Origin: Escherichia sp. E4742
Lineage (GTDB): Bacteria; Pseudomonadota; Gammaproteobacteria; Enterobacterales; Enterobacteriaceae
Direction: 5' to 3'
Length of the DNA stretch: 64,000 nt
NCBI RefSeq assembly: GCF_005843885.1
Contig: NZ_CP040443.1
Span: 3,906,001 to 3,970,000, forward strand
Within the stretch, counting starts at the first letter, position 1. Every line of letters begins with the position of its first letter. The notes below the pieces were generated by a model. It was not told where the DNA came from. It worked only from the letters and a program-made list of their open reading frames with translations, and made no database searches. This document shows, piece after piece, positions 8,892 to 17,357 of the stretch. Made by a program: the position numbers and the translations under genes.

Positions 8892-9560
8892 TTAATTCCG
8901 TCGCTCAAACGCCAGCGCTTTACGCTCGATCAAACGCATCATCAACGTCAGCAGGCCGTTAACGACGAGGTAAATAATCCCCGCCGCGCCAAATACCATC
9001 ACATCGTAGGTGCGTCCGTACAGCAACTGGCTGTAACCCATCACTTCCATCAACGTAATGGTGTATGCCAGAGAGGTACTTTTGAACACCAGCACCACTT
9101 CGTTGGAATAAGAAGAGAGCGAGCGTTTAAAGGCATACGGCAGCAGGATCGCCAGCGTGTCTTTTTTGCTCATCCCCAGGGCGCTACAGGATTGCCATTG
9201 ACCTTCCGGGATCGCACGAATTGCACCGTAAAACAGCTGCGTGGTATAAGCCGCACTGTTCAGCGACAACGCAATCAGCGCGCATAACCACGGTTCTGAC
9301 AGCAAATGCCACAGCGCCGGATACTCCTGCAACGTCGGGAACTGGCCCGGCCCGTAATAAATCAGGAAGATCTGCACCAGCAGCGGCGTACCGGTAAACA
9401 GCGTGATATAACCACGCACCAGCCACACCAGCACCGGCGTTTTTAGCGTCAGGATGATGGTAAAAATCAACGCCAGAATCAGCGCCACAATCAGCGAGGC
9501 AACCGTCAGCGTCAGGCTGGTGTGCAGCCCTTTCATCAGTTCGGGTAAATACTCAAACAT
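8892..9560 (-). CDS. artM: L-arginine ABC transporter permease ArtM
   Basis: Inner-membrane permease of the arginine importer (222 aa, about five hydrophobic helices) with the HisM/GlnP-family loop motif around EGQWQSCSALGMSK. It pairs with ArtQ to form the channel and with ArtP as ATPase. Its start overlaps the artQ stop by one base, so the two are translationally linked. Last gene of artPIQM. Confidence 0.97.
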   Translation of the reverse strand: MFEYLPELMKGLHTSLTLTVASLIVALILALIFTIILTLKTPVLVWLVRGYITLFTGTPLLVQIFLIYYGPGQFPTLQEYPALWHLLSEPWLCALIALSLNSAAYTTQLFYGAIRAIPEGQWQSCSALGMSKKDTLAILLPYAFKRSLSSYSNEVVLVFKSTSLAYTITLMEVMGYSQLLYGRTYDVMVFGAAGIIYLVVNGLLTLMMRLIERKALAFERRN

Positions 9561-10276
9561 TAGCTGGGCCTCCGCTCAAAACGTGTCGCGCGCAGGTCAA
9601 TGCGTTTGAGAATGTACTGACTCAACAGAGTAATCACCAGGTAAATCGCCGCCGCCACAATGTACCAGGTAAACGGTTCCTGGGTACGGGTGGCGATGCT
9701 TTTGGTTTGCAGCATTAAATCATTCACACTAATCAAACTGACCAGCGCGGTATCTTTCAGCAGTACCAGCCACTGGTTGCCGAGACCGGGCAGCGCATGA
9801 CGCCACATCTGCGGCATCACCAGACGGAAAAAGATAGCCGATTTCGACAGCCCCAGCGCCTGACCCGATTCCCACTGACCCACCGGCACTGCTTTCAGTG
9901 CGCCACGCAGAGTTTGCGAAGCATAGGCGGCATACAGCAGCGACAGAGCGATAACACCACAAAGGAACGGGCTAACGTCGAAGTTCTCAATGTCCATCTG
10001 CACCGGGATCTGCACGAACCCAAGATTGATGGTGAAGCCATCCGCAAGCGTCAGCAGTAACTGCGAGGAGCCAAAATAGATAAACAGCACCACCAGAATT
10101 TCTGGCAGGCCGCGCAGAATCGTCACCAGCGCCGAGCCCGCCCACGCGACAGGACGCCATTTTGCTGACTCCCATACCGCAAAGAACATCGCCAGCGCCA
10201 GTCCGACAATCAATGCACAAACGGCAAGGCCGACAGTCATCCCGGCGGCGCTTGCTAAAGGAAAAAATTCATTCAT
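9560..10276 (-). CDS. artQ: L-arginine ABC transporter permease ArtQ
   Basis: Second permease of the arginine importer (238 aa, about five transmembrane helices) with the ATPase-contact loop VGQWESGQALGLSKSAIFF. Six bases separate it from artI upstream and one base overlaps artM downstream, so it is within the artPIQM transcript. Length and sequence match the E. coli protein. Confidence 0.97.
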   Translation of the reverse strand: MNEFFPLASAAGMTVGLAVCALIVGLALAMFFAVWESAKWRPVAWAGSALVTILRGLPEILVVLFIYFGSSQLLLTLADGFTINLGFVQIPVQMDIENFDVSPFLCGVIALSLLYAAYASQTLRGALKAVPVGQWESGQALGLSKSAIFFRLVMPQMWRHALPGLGNQWLVLLKDTALVSLISVNDLMLQTKSIATRTQEPFTWYIVAAAIYLVITLLSQYILKRIDLRATRFERRPS

Positions 10277-10282
10277 CAGGAA

Positions 10283-11014
10283 TTACTTCTGGAACCATTT
10301 GTTGTAGATGGTTTCGTAAGTGCCATCTTTCTTCACTTTTTCCAGCGCAGTGTTGAATTTCTGCTGCAGTTCAGTGTTGCCCTGACGTACCGCAATGCCG
10401 AGGCCAGTACCGAAGTAATCTTTGTCGGTCACTTTGTCGCCCACTGCCGCCAGTTTCGGGTTATCTTTCAGCCATTCGGTGACCACAGCGGTGTCACCGA
10501 ATACGCTGTCGATACGACCGTTTTGCAGATCCAGTTTTGCGTTCTGGTAGCTGTCATACGGAACTGTGGTGATTTCCGGATGCTTATCCATAATGAACTT
10601 CTGGTGCGTCGTCCCGTTCTGAACGCCGACTTTTTTGCCTTTCAGTTGATCAACGCTGGTGTATTTACCCTGCTGACCCACAAACAGTGCGGAGTTGTCA
10701 TAGTACGGGGTGGTAAACAGCACCTGCTTTTCACGCTCCGGGGTGATATCCATCCCGGCCATCACCGCTTCTACGCGACGGAATTTCAGGCTTGGGATCA
10801 GGCTGTCAAACGCCTGGTTAGAGAAAGTGCAGGTCGCATCAATTTCTTTACACAGCGCCTGCGCCAGGTCGACGTCAAAACCGACGATCTGGTTATTCGC
10901 ATCCATCGATTCAAACGGAGGATAAGAGGCTTCGGTAGCAAAACGAATGGTTTCGGCAGCTGTGGCGGAAAGACTAAAACCTGCAATTAGCGCGGCAATC
11001 AGAACTTTTTTCAT
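10283..11014 (-). CDS. artI: Periplasmic binding protein ArtI
   Basis: Family-3 periplasmic binding protein (243 aa) with signal peptide MKKVLIAALIAGFSLSATA|AE. It is a paralogue of ArtJ encoded on the other side of artQM, sharing YPPFESMDANNQIVGFD and DSLIPSLKFR. Its ligand is less well defined than that of ArtJ. It sits between artP and artQ in the same operon. Confidence 0.96.
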   Translation of the reverse strand: MKKVLIAALIAGFSLSATAAETIRFATEASYPPFESMDANNQIVGFDVDLAQALCKEIDATCTFSNQAFDSLIPSLKFRRVEAVMAGMDITPEREKQVLFTTPYYDNSALFVGQQGKYTSVDQLKGKKVGVQNGTTHQKFIMDKHPEITTVPYDSYQNAKLDLQNGRIDSVFGDTAVVTEWLKDNPKLAAVGDKVTDKDYFGTGLGIAVRQGNTELQQKFNTALEKVKKDGTYETIYNKWFQK

Positions 11015-11031
11015 TGTTGTTATCCCGAATC

Positions 11032-11760
11032 TTAGTGAGAGAGATAGTTTTTAAATGCTTCGGTTTGCGGCTCGGTAAAGCAGCTCGCGTCGCCTTGTTC
11101 TACGATGTGACCGTTTTCCATATACACCACACGGCTGGCGGTTTTACGCGCCACTTCAACTTCGTGGGTGACGATCACCTGGGTAATATTCGTTTCTGCC
11201 AGCTCACGAATAATGCTGACGATTTGTGCAGTAATTTCCGGATCCAGCGCGGCGGTCGGTTCATCAAACAGCAGTACCTGCGGTTCCATCATCAGCGCGC
11301 GGGCGATAGCGACACGTTGCTGCTGACCACCAGAAAGGTGCAGCGGGTAACGATCGCTATAAGGTTTGAGACGCAGACGTTCCAGCAGTTTTTCTGCACG
11401 GGCCAGCGCCTGATCTTTACTCAACCCCAGCACGCGGCAGGGCGCTTCAATCAGGTTTTGCTGTACCGTCAGATGCGGCCATAGATTGTATTGCTGAAAC
11501 ACCATCCCGACGTTACGACGCAGCTCGCGGATCGCTTTGTCAGATGGCGTTTTAGTGAAATCGAAATGGTTGCCTGCGATGTTGAGCGTACCGGAGCGCG
11601 GCATCTCTAGCAGATTGAGTACACGCAGCAGCGAGCTTTTCCCCGCGCCGCTGGGGCCAAGTAACACCAGCGTTTCGCCTTGCGGGCAATCCAGCGTGAT
11701 ATCGAACAGCGCCTGATGCGCGCCGTAGAAGCAATTAATGCCGTTTAATTGAATACTCAT
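11032..11760 (-). CDS. artP: L-arginine ABC transporter ATPase ArtP
   Basis: Cytoplasmic ATPase of the arginine importer (242 aa): Walker A GPSGAGKSS at about 35-43, signature LSGGQQQRVAIARAL and Walker B VLLFDEPTAALD are all present. The open frame runs to 11859, but ATG at 11760 gives MSIQLNGI and the usual length. First gene of artPIQM; an ArgR-box-like site lies about 60 bp upstream. Confidence 0.97.
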   Translation of the reverse strand: MSIQLNGINCFYGAHQALFDITLDCPQGETLVLLGPSGAGKSSLLRVLNLLEMPRSGTLNIAGNHFDFTKTPSDKAIRELRRNVGMVFQQYNLWPHLTVQQNLIEAPCRVLGLSKDQALARAEKLLERLRLKPYSDRYPLHLSGGQQQRVAIARALMMEPQVLLFDEPTAALDPEITAQIVSIIRELAETNITQVIVTHEVEVARKTASRVVYMENGHIVEQGDASCFTEPQTEAFKNYLSH

Positions 11761-11817
11761 TGACACTCGTATACTGGCAGTCGGATAGCTATTGAAGTCG
11801 AAGATAGTACCTTTGAC

Positions 11818-11831
11818 AGAATAATTATGCA
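11818..11831 (-). promoter_or_regulatory. ARG-box-like site upstream of artP
   Basis: AGAATAATTATGCA matches 12 of 14 positions of the ArgR core TGAATWWWWATTCA and lies 58 bp before the artP start. It is consistent with reported ArgR repression of artPIQM. I did not find a second box of equal quality. Confidence 0.55.
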
Positions 11832-11977
11832 ATATTTCTGCTTTAAAAGTTAAAAGCAAAGCGCATTATTCAATAAACATAGCACAAAATAACGGCGACG
11901 AAGGGCGGCGAGCATAAATGTCGGCATTCTTCACAGAATGCCAGACAATTCATGGGGGTTATCGTTTAATCAAGGTT

Positions 11978-12493
11978 TTAGCGGTTCTCAACGGACTGGC
12001 GCAGAGTGCCGGCAGGTGCGTGTACGCTGCCACCTAAATAGCGCACATCGTCGATCACCCAACACTGTCCTTCCTGAATCATCAACACTTCATCCTGCCA
12101 GCTCTGGTCGCCTTGTTTCAGATTCACCCGCAGCGGAATATTGCGCGCATCGCGATTTGGGATGGTCGAGGCGCTGGCAACTTGTGCGCTGTCAGGCAAA
12201 GTGGTGCGACTGGAGAACGGATCGCTGCTTAATAATTCACGATGGCTGTTATCGCGGCTGGCATTACTCAGCAACGTTGCCAGTTTGTCACTTAAATATG
12301 GACGCAGAGCGGTAATGTCGTTACTGCGGTGCGAAATGCGGTAGTCATAAAACTGCTGGGCCACGCTGTCAGGTCCGCCCTGAACGCAAGATCCCGTACG
12401 GGGGCCATTATCTTTATAGGCAGGCGTGACGGTGGTGCAAGCACTGAGTAACAGTGCGCAAGGGATAAGCATAGTCAATTTGCTGTAGCGCAT
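11978..12493 (-). CDS. ybjP: Lipoprotein YbjP
   Basis: Predicted lipoprotein of 171 residues. The signal peptide MRYSKLTMLIPCALLLSAC ends in a lipobox (LSAC, Cys19), so it is probably lipid-anchored in the envelope. The following residues (TTVTP) do not favour inner-membrane retention. A DUF3828-like domain fills the rest; function is unknown. ATG 12493 was chosen over the longer frame to 12517 because it places the lipobox correctly. Confidence 0.93.
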   Translation of the reverse strand: MRYSKLTMLIPCALLLSACTTVTPAYKDNGPRTGSCVQGGPDSVAQQFYDYRISHRSNDITALRPYLSDKLATLLSNASRDNSHRELLSSDPFSSRTTLPDSAQVASASTIPNRDARNIPLRVNLKQGDQSWQDEVLMIQEGQCWVIDDVRYLGGSVHAPAGTLRQSVENR

Positions 12494-12618
12494 AATGATT
12501 TCCTTATAAGCGAACACCTTGAAAGCGTTCTACGATAATAATGATATCCTTTCAATAATAGCGTATCAGTCCGATAATGCTTTGAAGATCGAAGGCTTAG
12601 CAAACAAGGAGATCGATC

Positions 12619-12942
12619 ATGCAATTTTCCACAACCCCAACACTTGAAGGCCAGACCATCGTTGAATATTGCGGCGTGGTGACCGGCGAAGCGATTTTAG
12701 GTGCTAACATTTTTCGCGATTTCTTTGCGGGGATCCGCGATATTGTTGGCGGACGTTCCGGTGCGTATGAAAAAGAACTGCGTAAAGCGCGGGAGATAGC
12801 CTTTGAGGAGCTTGGCGAGCAGGCGCGAGCGCTGGGGGCTGACGCCGTGGTCGGCATTGATATCGACTACGAAACGGTCGGGCAAAACGGCAGTATGCTG
12901 ATGGTTAGCGTCAGCGGAACGGCGGTGAAAACGCGTCGATGA
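12619..12942 (+). CDS. ybjQ: YbjQ family protein (UPF0145)
   Basis: Small cytosolic protein (107 aa) of the UPF0145/YbjQ family, which forms pentamers in solved structures; role unknown. The glycine-rich RDIVGGRSGAYE and the ALGADAVVGIDIDYE segment are family hallmarks. A strong site AAGGAGATCGATC precedes the ATG. Its 3' end overlaps amiD by 4 bases, so the two are probably co-transcribed. Confidence 0.93.
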   Translation: MQFSTTPTLEGQTIVEYCGVVTGEAILGANIFRDFFAGIRDIVGGRSGAYEKELRKAREIAFEELGEQARALGADAVVGIDIDYETVGQNGSMLMVSVSGTAVKTRR

Positions 12943-13769
12943 GCAGAGTCTTCTGGCTGGTTGCCGCCGCTTTGTTCCTGGCTGGGTGTGCAGGCGAAAA
13001 AGGCATTGTCGAGAAAGGGGGATACCAGCTTGATACCCGACGCCAGGCGCAGGCGGCGTATCCGCGCATTAAAGTGCTGGTGATCCACTACACGGCAGAG
13101 GACTTTGATACGTCACTGGCGACACTGACCGATAAGCACGTAAGTTCGCATTATCTGGTTCCTGCCGAGCCACCACTTTACAACGGCAAGCCGCGTATCT
13201 GGCAACTGGTACCGGAACAGGAACTGGCCTGGCATGCGGGGATTAGCGCCTGGCGCGGGGCAACGCGCCTTAACGACACCTCTATTGGCATTGAGCTGGA
13301 AAATCGCGGCTGGAAAACATCAGCGGGGGTGAAATATTTTGCGCCATTTGAACCGACACAAATTCAGGCGCTCATTCCACTGGCGAAGGATATTATCGCC
13401 CGCTATCACATCAAACCGGAAAACGTAGTGGCTCATGCAGATATTGCGCCGCAGCGCAAAGATGATCCAGGGCCATTATTTCCGTGGCAGCAACTGGCAC
13501 AAGAGGGGATTGGTGCCTGGCCTGATGCGCAGCGGGTGAACTTTTATCTTGCCGGGCGCGCGCCGCACACACCGGTAGATACCGCCTCATTGCTGGAACT
13601 GTTGGCCCGTTACGGCTATGACGTGAAACCAGAAATGACTCCTGGCGAACAGCAACGAGTGATTATGGCTTTCCAGATGCACTTCCGCCCGACGTTATAT
13701 AACGGCGAAGCGGATGCTGAAACTCTGGCAATTGCACAAGCGTTGCTGGAGAAATACGGTCAGGATTAG
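12939..13769 (+). CDS. amiD: N-acetylmuramoyl-L-alanine amidase AmiD
   Basis: Outer-membrane lipoprotein amidase (276 aa) that removes the peptide from MurNAc, including anhydro-MurNAc; family amidase_2, zinc-dependent. The lipobox LFLAGC places the lipidated Cys at residue 17. Zinc-ligand regions are seen as VIHYTAE, and HADIAPQRKDDPGPLFPW near 165-185. A C-terminal peptidoglycan-binding-like domain follows. It starts inside the ybjQ stop (ATGA) and ends overlapping the convergent ybjS stop by 4 bases. Confidence 0.96.
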   Translation: MSRVFWLVAAALFLAGCAGEKGIVEKGGYQLDTRRQAQAAYPRIKVLVIHYTAEDFDTSLATLTDKHVSSHYLVPAEPPLYNGKPRIWQLVPEQELAWHAGISAWRGATRLNDTSIGIELENRGWKTSAGVKYFAPFEPTQIQALIPLAKDIIARYHIKPENVVAHADIAPQRKDDPGPLFPWQQLAQEGIGAWPDAQRVNFYLAGRAPHTPVDTASLLELLARYGYDVKPEMTPGEQQRVIMAFQMHFRPTLYNGEADAETLAIAQALLEKYGQD

Positions 13770-14779
13770 CGCGGCAGTTTTCCGTGGTCGCGTAACCAGG
13801 CGGCAGTTTTCTCGATCCCTTCATCCAGCGTGATGACAGGCTGATAACCTAACTCTTCCTGTGCACGCGTAATATCCAGCGTAAAGTCAAAATTCAACTT
13901 GGAGACGCCGTAGTGGGTTAGCGGCGGCTCTTTCGCTGACTTGCGGCCTAAACGCTCCATGCTGCGGGCGATCATATCCAGCATCGGGTAGGGAATTGAA
14001 CGAATACGGCAATCAATATTCAGTTCGTCGATGAGCTTCTGCACGATGCTGCGCAGTGTACGATGCTCACCATTGGTAATGTTGTATGCCCTGCCGGAAG
14101 GCAGTTTGTCGCAGTTTTCCTGGCTCGCCAGCCACATGGCATGCACGGCATTTTCGTAGTAGGTCATATCGACCAGCGCACTGCCGCCGTGCGGTAACAG
14201 AATGCTGCCGTAGTGGTGCATCATATGCGCCAGGCGGGGGATGAACACTTTATCGTGCGGTCCGAACAGACTTTGTGGGCGCAGAATAGTAAAACGCGTT
14301 TGTGGATTCGCCTGCGAAAGCATATTAATCACTTCTTCGCTGGCAGCTTTGCTGCGGGCAAACTCGTTAGCGAAGCGGTGAGGGCGAAAATCTTCTTTAA
14401 TATCGCGATGATGGTGATAATCGAAGTACAGGGAGGGGGAAGAGATATGAATAAAGTTACGCACTCCCCAGGCAACAGCCCATTCGCCCAGGCGACGCGT
14501 AGCGCGAACATTGGCCAGGTCGAAAGCCTGCTGCGTTCCCCACGGCGAAGTAAAGCTGGAGCAGTGCCACAGCGTATCAATGCCTGCGAGCATCACTTTA
14601 GCCTGCGATGAGACTAGTTCGGTCAGATCCGCCCGGACAAACTCTGCGCCCATTTTTTCCAGCAATTTGCCCATCGCTTCGTTGCGACCGGTCGCTCTCA
14701 CGCTGATGCCTTTCTGGCATAAAAATTCAACCGCGTTTCGACCTAAGCCGCTGGTAGCGCCGGTAACCAGTACCTTCAT
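13766..14779 (-). CDS. ybjS: NAD(P)-dependent epimerase/dehydratase-like YbjS
   Basis: Extended short-chain dehydrogenase (337 aa). The Rossmann motif GATSGLGR is at 7-14. The catalytic-type YFDYHHHRDIKE and NEFARSKAASEE segments resemble 3-beta-HSD/epimerase proteins. Substrate unknown. ATG 14779 gives MKVLVTGAT; the longer frame to 14863 has no recognisable homology. Its 3' end overlaps amiD in the convergent orientation. It is followed upstream by ybjT on the same strand. Confidence 0.93.
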   Translation of the reverse strand: MKVLVTGATSGLGRNAVEFLCQKGISVRATGRNEAMGKLLEKMGAEFVRADLTELVSSQAKVMLAGIDTLWHCSSFTSPWGTQQAFDLANVRATRRLGEWAVAWGVRNFIHISSPSLYFDYHHHRDIKEDFRPHRFANEFARSKAASEEVINMLSQANPQTRFTILRPQSLFGPHDKVFIPRLAHMMHHYGSILLPHGGSALVDMTYYENAVHAMWLASQENCDKLPSGRAYNITNGEHRTLRSIVQKLIDELNIDCRIRSIPYPMLDMIARSMERLGRKSAKEPPLTHYGVSKLNFDFTLDITRAQEELGYQPVITLDEGIEKTAAWLRDHGKLPR

Positions 14780-14878
14780 ATCATTCCACTGTTGTTGATA
14801 AGACGACGTGCGCATTCTTTCGTGATTTCCCCCTTGATGCAATGGGAAACATGAAAGAATCACGCAGGTTTTTTTCGA

Positions 14879-16309
14879 TTAATCTGTGATTTGTTCTGCA
14901 AGTCTGGCGATTCGTTTTGCCATGCCGCGAAAAATAAACAGATGTGCAGGGATCATGAAAAGCCAGTAAAACAGGCCTGGCATGCCGTGCGGATGCCAGA
15001 AAGCGCGAACGTCTATGGTGCGGTAGTTGCCTTTATCCTCCAGCGTAAAACAAAGCCGCCCCAGTCCCGGTGCTTTCATACCAAATAACAACGTAAGTTG
15101 TTTTTCCGCTTCAACGACAATCACTTTCCAGCTATCTACCGCATCGCCCGTCTGCAAATATTCCCGCTCAGGGCGACCTTTCGCCAGTTTATGACCGATC
15201 GCGCGGTCCATCAGCGCGCGGGTCTGCCACAAAATATTGCCAAAGAAATAACGTTCTTTACCGCCGATTTGATTGACAACCCGCCATAGCGCCTGAAGGC
15301 TGGCGGACGTTTTAACCGTAAAACCGGCTTGTTTAGCGAAGTAACCGTATTCTGGTCGCCAGCGAGCAAAAGCCTGTGCGTCGTATCCCCAGTCGCTGGA
15401 GTTGACCAGTTTTTCTTCCTCTTTCAATGTGCTACGTACCGCATCATCGAAAGCGATCAGCGGTTGTGGAATGAGTGCACGTAACGCGGTGTCATCAGCC
15501 AGCAGATCGTGTTTCAGCCCCTGAATCAACGCTTTGGCGGTGGTGGGTGGTACGGAAGTAATCACATTGAGAAACCACACCGAAATCCAGCGGGTCGGAA
15601 AGGGGATGGGGATCAACCAGCGGCGCTTACCGCTCACGGTCATAAAATGTTCAAATTGTTGTTGGTAACTGAGCACCTCTGGCCCGGCGGCTTCGAAGAC
15701 CCGATGTTCGCAGGCCGGATGATCTAACAGTGCCACCAGATAGTGCAGCAGGTTTTCCAGCGCAATAGGCGTGGTGCGTGAACGGACCCAGCGTGGCGGT
15801 GTTAACACTGGCAGGTTGTAAACCATATCGCGCATCACTTCAAACGCCGCAGAACCTGCACCAACGATAATTCCGGCCCGCAGTTCGGTCACTGGTACAT
15901 TCGCTTCACGAAGAATGTCCGCCGTGGCCTGACGAGCACGCAGATGGTCCGACTGCTCATGTGGCGGAGCCTGCAACGAACTGAGAAAGATGACTTGCTT
16001 AACTGGCACTTCGCGTAGCGCATCGCGGACGTTGAGAGCCACCTGGCGCTCCTGAGCGATAAAATCGCCGCCTTCGCCCATGCTATGCACCAGAAAATAG
16101 ACTGTATCGATATCCTGCAACAGGGCCGGAAGATTATCCGGCCAGCTGAGATCGACTTTATGGCAACTGACGTTTGCCAGTTGCAGCTTTGCAAGCCTGT
16201 CGACATGACGTGCCGCCGCCAGGATCTGATGCCCTTGCTGGCTGAGTATGCGCACCAGATGCTGACCAATGTAGCCACTGGCACCGAGAACTAAAATGCG
16301 TTGCGGCAC
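14879..16309 (-). CDS. ybjT: SDR-family protein YbjT with DUF2867 domain
   Basis: 476-residue protein: an N-terminal atypical SDR/NmrA-like domain (GASGYIGQHL at 9-18) and a C-terminal DUF2867 region with a hydrophobic segment (FYWLFMIPAHLFIF) near the end. It is probably membrane associated; function unknown. It lies 10 bp downstream of ltaE and is likely the distal gene of a poxB-ltaE-ybjT transcription unit. Confidence 0.93.
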   Translation of the reverse strand: MPQRILVLGASGYIGQHLVRILSQQGHQILAAARHVDRLAKLQLANVSCHKVDLSWPDNLPALLQDIDTVYFLVHSMGEGGDFIAQERQVALNVRDALREVPVKQVIFLSSLQAPPHEQSDHLRARQATADILREANVPVTELRAGIIVGAGSAAFEVMRDMVYNLPVLTPPRWVRSRTTPIALENLLHYLVALLDHPACEHRVFEAAGPEVLSYQQQFEHFMTVSGKRRWLIPIPFPTRWISVWFLNVITSVPPTTAKALIQGLKHDLLADDTALRALIPQPLIAFDDAVRSTLKEEEKLVNSSDWGYDAQAFARWRPEYGYFAKQAGFTVKTSASLQALWRVVNQIGGKERYFFGNILWQTRALMDRAIGHKLAKGRPEREYLQTGDAVDSWKVIVVEAEKQLTLLFGMKAPGLGRLCFTLEDKGNYRTIDVRAFWHPHGMPGLFYWLFMIPAHLFIFRGMAKRIARLAEQITD

Positions 16310-16319
16310 GTCTCTCTCC

Positions 16320-17321
16320 TTAACGCGCCAGGAATGCGCGCCAGTGGGCAGCGACTTCAGCCAGTTGCTCGCGGGAGACGTCGAGATGCGTCACCAGGCG
16401 GACAATCGGCGAGGCGTTAATCAGTACGTTTCTCGCTTTCATGTATTCGCCTAACGCGGCAGCATTTTCTTCCCCGATGCGGACAAACAGCATATTGGTG
16501 TCCTGGCGCATCACATCCGCGCCTGCTTCACGCAGCTGCTCCGCCATCCAGGCGGCGTTGTCGTGGTCTTCCTGCAAGCGTGCGACGTTATTTTTCAGCG
16601 CATACATCCCGGCGGCTGCCAGAATGCCGGACTGGCGCATCCCGCCACCTGTCATTTTCCGCCAGCGGATGGCACGTTTAATGTAGTCACGGTTACCGAC
16701 CAGTAACGAACCGACTGGCGTACCAAGACCTTTCGACAGACAAATGGTGAACGAATCACAATATTGCGTGATCTCTTTCAATTCGCAGCCGTAAGCCACC
16801 ACGGCATTAAAGATGCGCGCACCGTCAACATGCAGCGCCAGATTGCGCTCGCGGGTAAATTCCCAAGCTTCTTTCAGGTATTCATGCGGCAGCACTTTGC
16901 CGTTGTGGGTGTTTTCGAGACTGAGCAATTTGGTGCGGGCGAAGTGAATATCGTCGGGTTTGATTTTCATCGCCACTTTATCCAGCGGTAACGTGCCGTT
17001 GGCGTCAGCATCGATGGGTTGCGGTTGAATACTGCCCAGCACTGCTGCGCCACCGGCTTCAAACAGATAGTTATGTGCGGCCTGACCGACAATATACTCT
17101 TCGCCACGTTCGCAGTGACTGAGCAGAGCGACCAGGTTGGCCTGAGTGCCGGTAGGCAGAAAAATGGCGGCTTCTTTACCGGAAAGCTCTGCCGCATAGT
17201 CCTGCAGAGCATTAACGGTAGGGTCGTCTCCGTAAACGTCGTCCCCAACCGGGGCGGCCATCATCGCTTCGAGCATGGCGCGGCTCGGTCGGGTAACGGT
17301 ATCACTGCGTAAATCAATCAT
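16320..17321 (-). CDS. ltaE: Low-specificity L-threonine aldolase LtaE
   Basis: PLP-dependent enzyme that cleaves L-threonine and L-allo-threonine to glycine and acetaldehyde (333 aa). The N-terminal MIDLRSDTVTRPS is diagnostic. The PLP-binding lysine lies in CLSKGLGTPVGS near residue 197, with HVDGARIFNAV upstream. It follows poxB by 36 bp on the same strand. Confidence 0.97.
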   Translation of the reverse strand: MIDLRSDTVTRPSRAMLEAMMAAPVGDDVYGDDPTVNALQDYAAELSGKEAAIFLPTGTQANLVALLSHCERGEEYIVGQAAHNYLFEAGGAAVLGSIQPQPIDADANGTLPLDKVAMKIKPDDIHFARTKLLSLENTHNGKVLPHEYLKEAWEFTRERNLALHVDGARIFNAVVAYGCELKEITQYCDSFTICLSKGLGTPVGSLLVGNRDYIKRAIRWRKMTGGGMRQSGILAAAGMYALKNNVARLQEDHDNAAWMAEQLREAGADVMRQDTNMLFVRIGEENAAALGEYMKARNVLINASPIVRLVTHLDVSREQLAEVAAHWRAFLAR

Positions 17322-17357
17322 GGCATGTCCTTATTATGACGGGAAATGCCCCCCTTT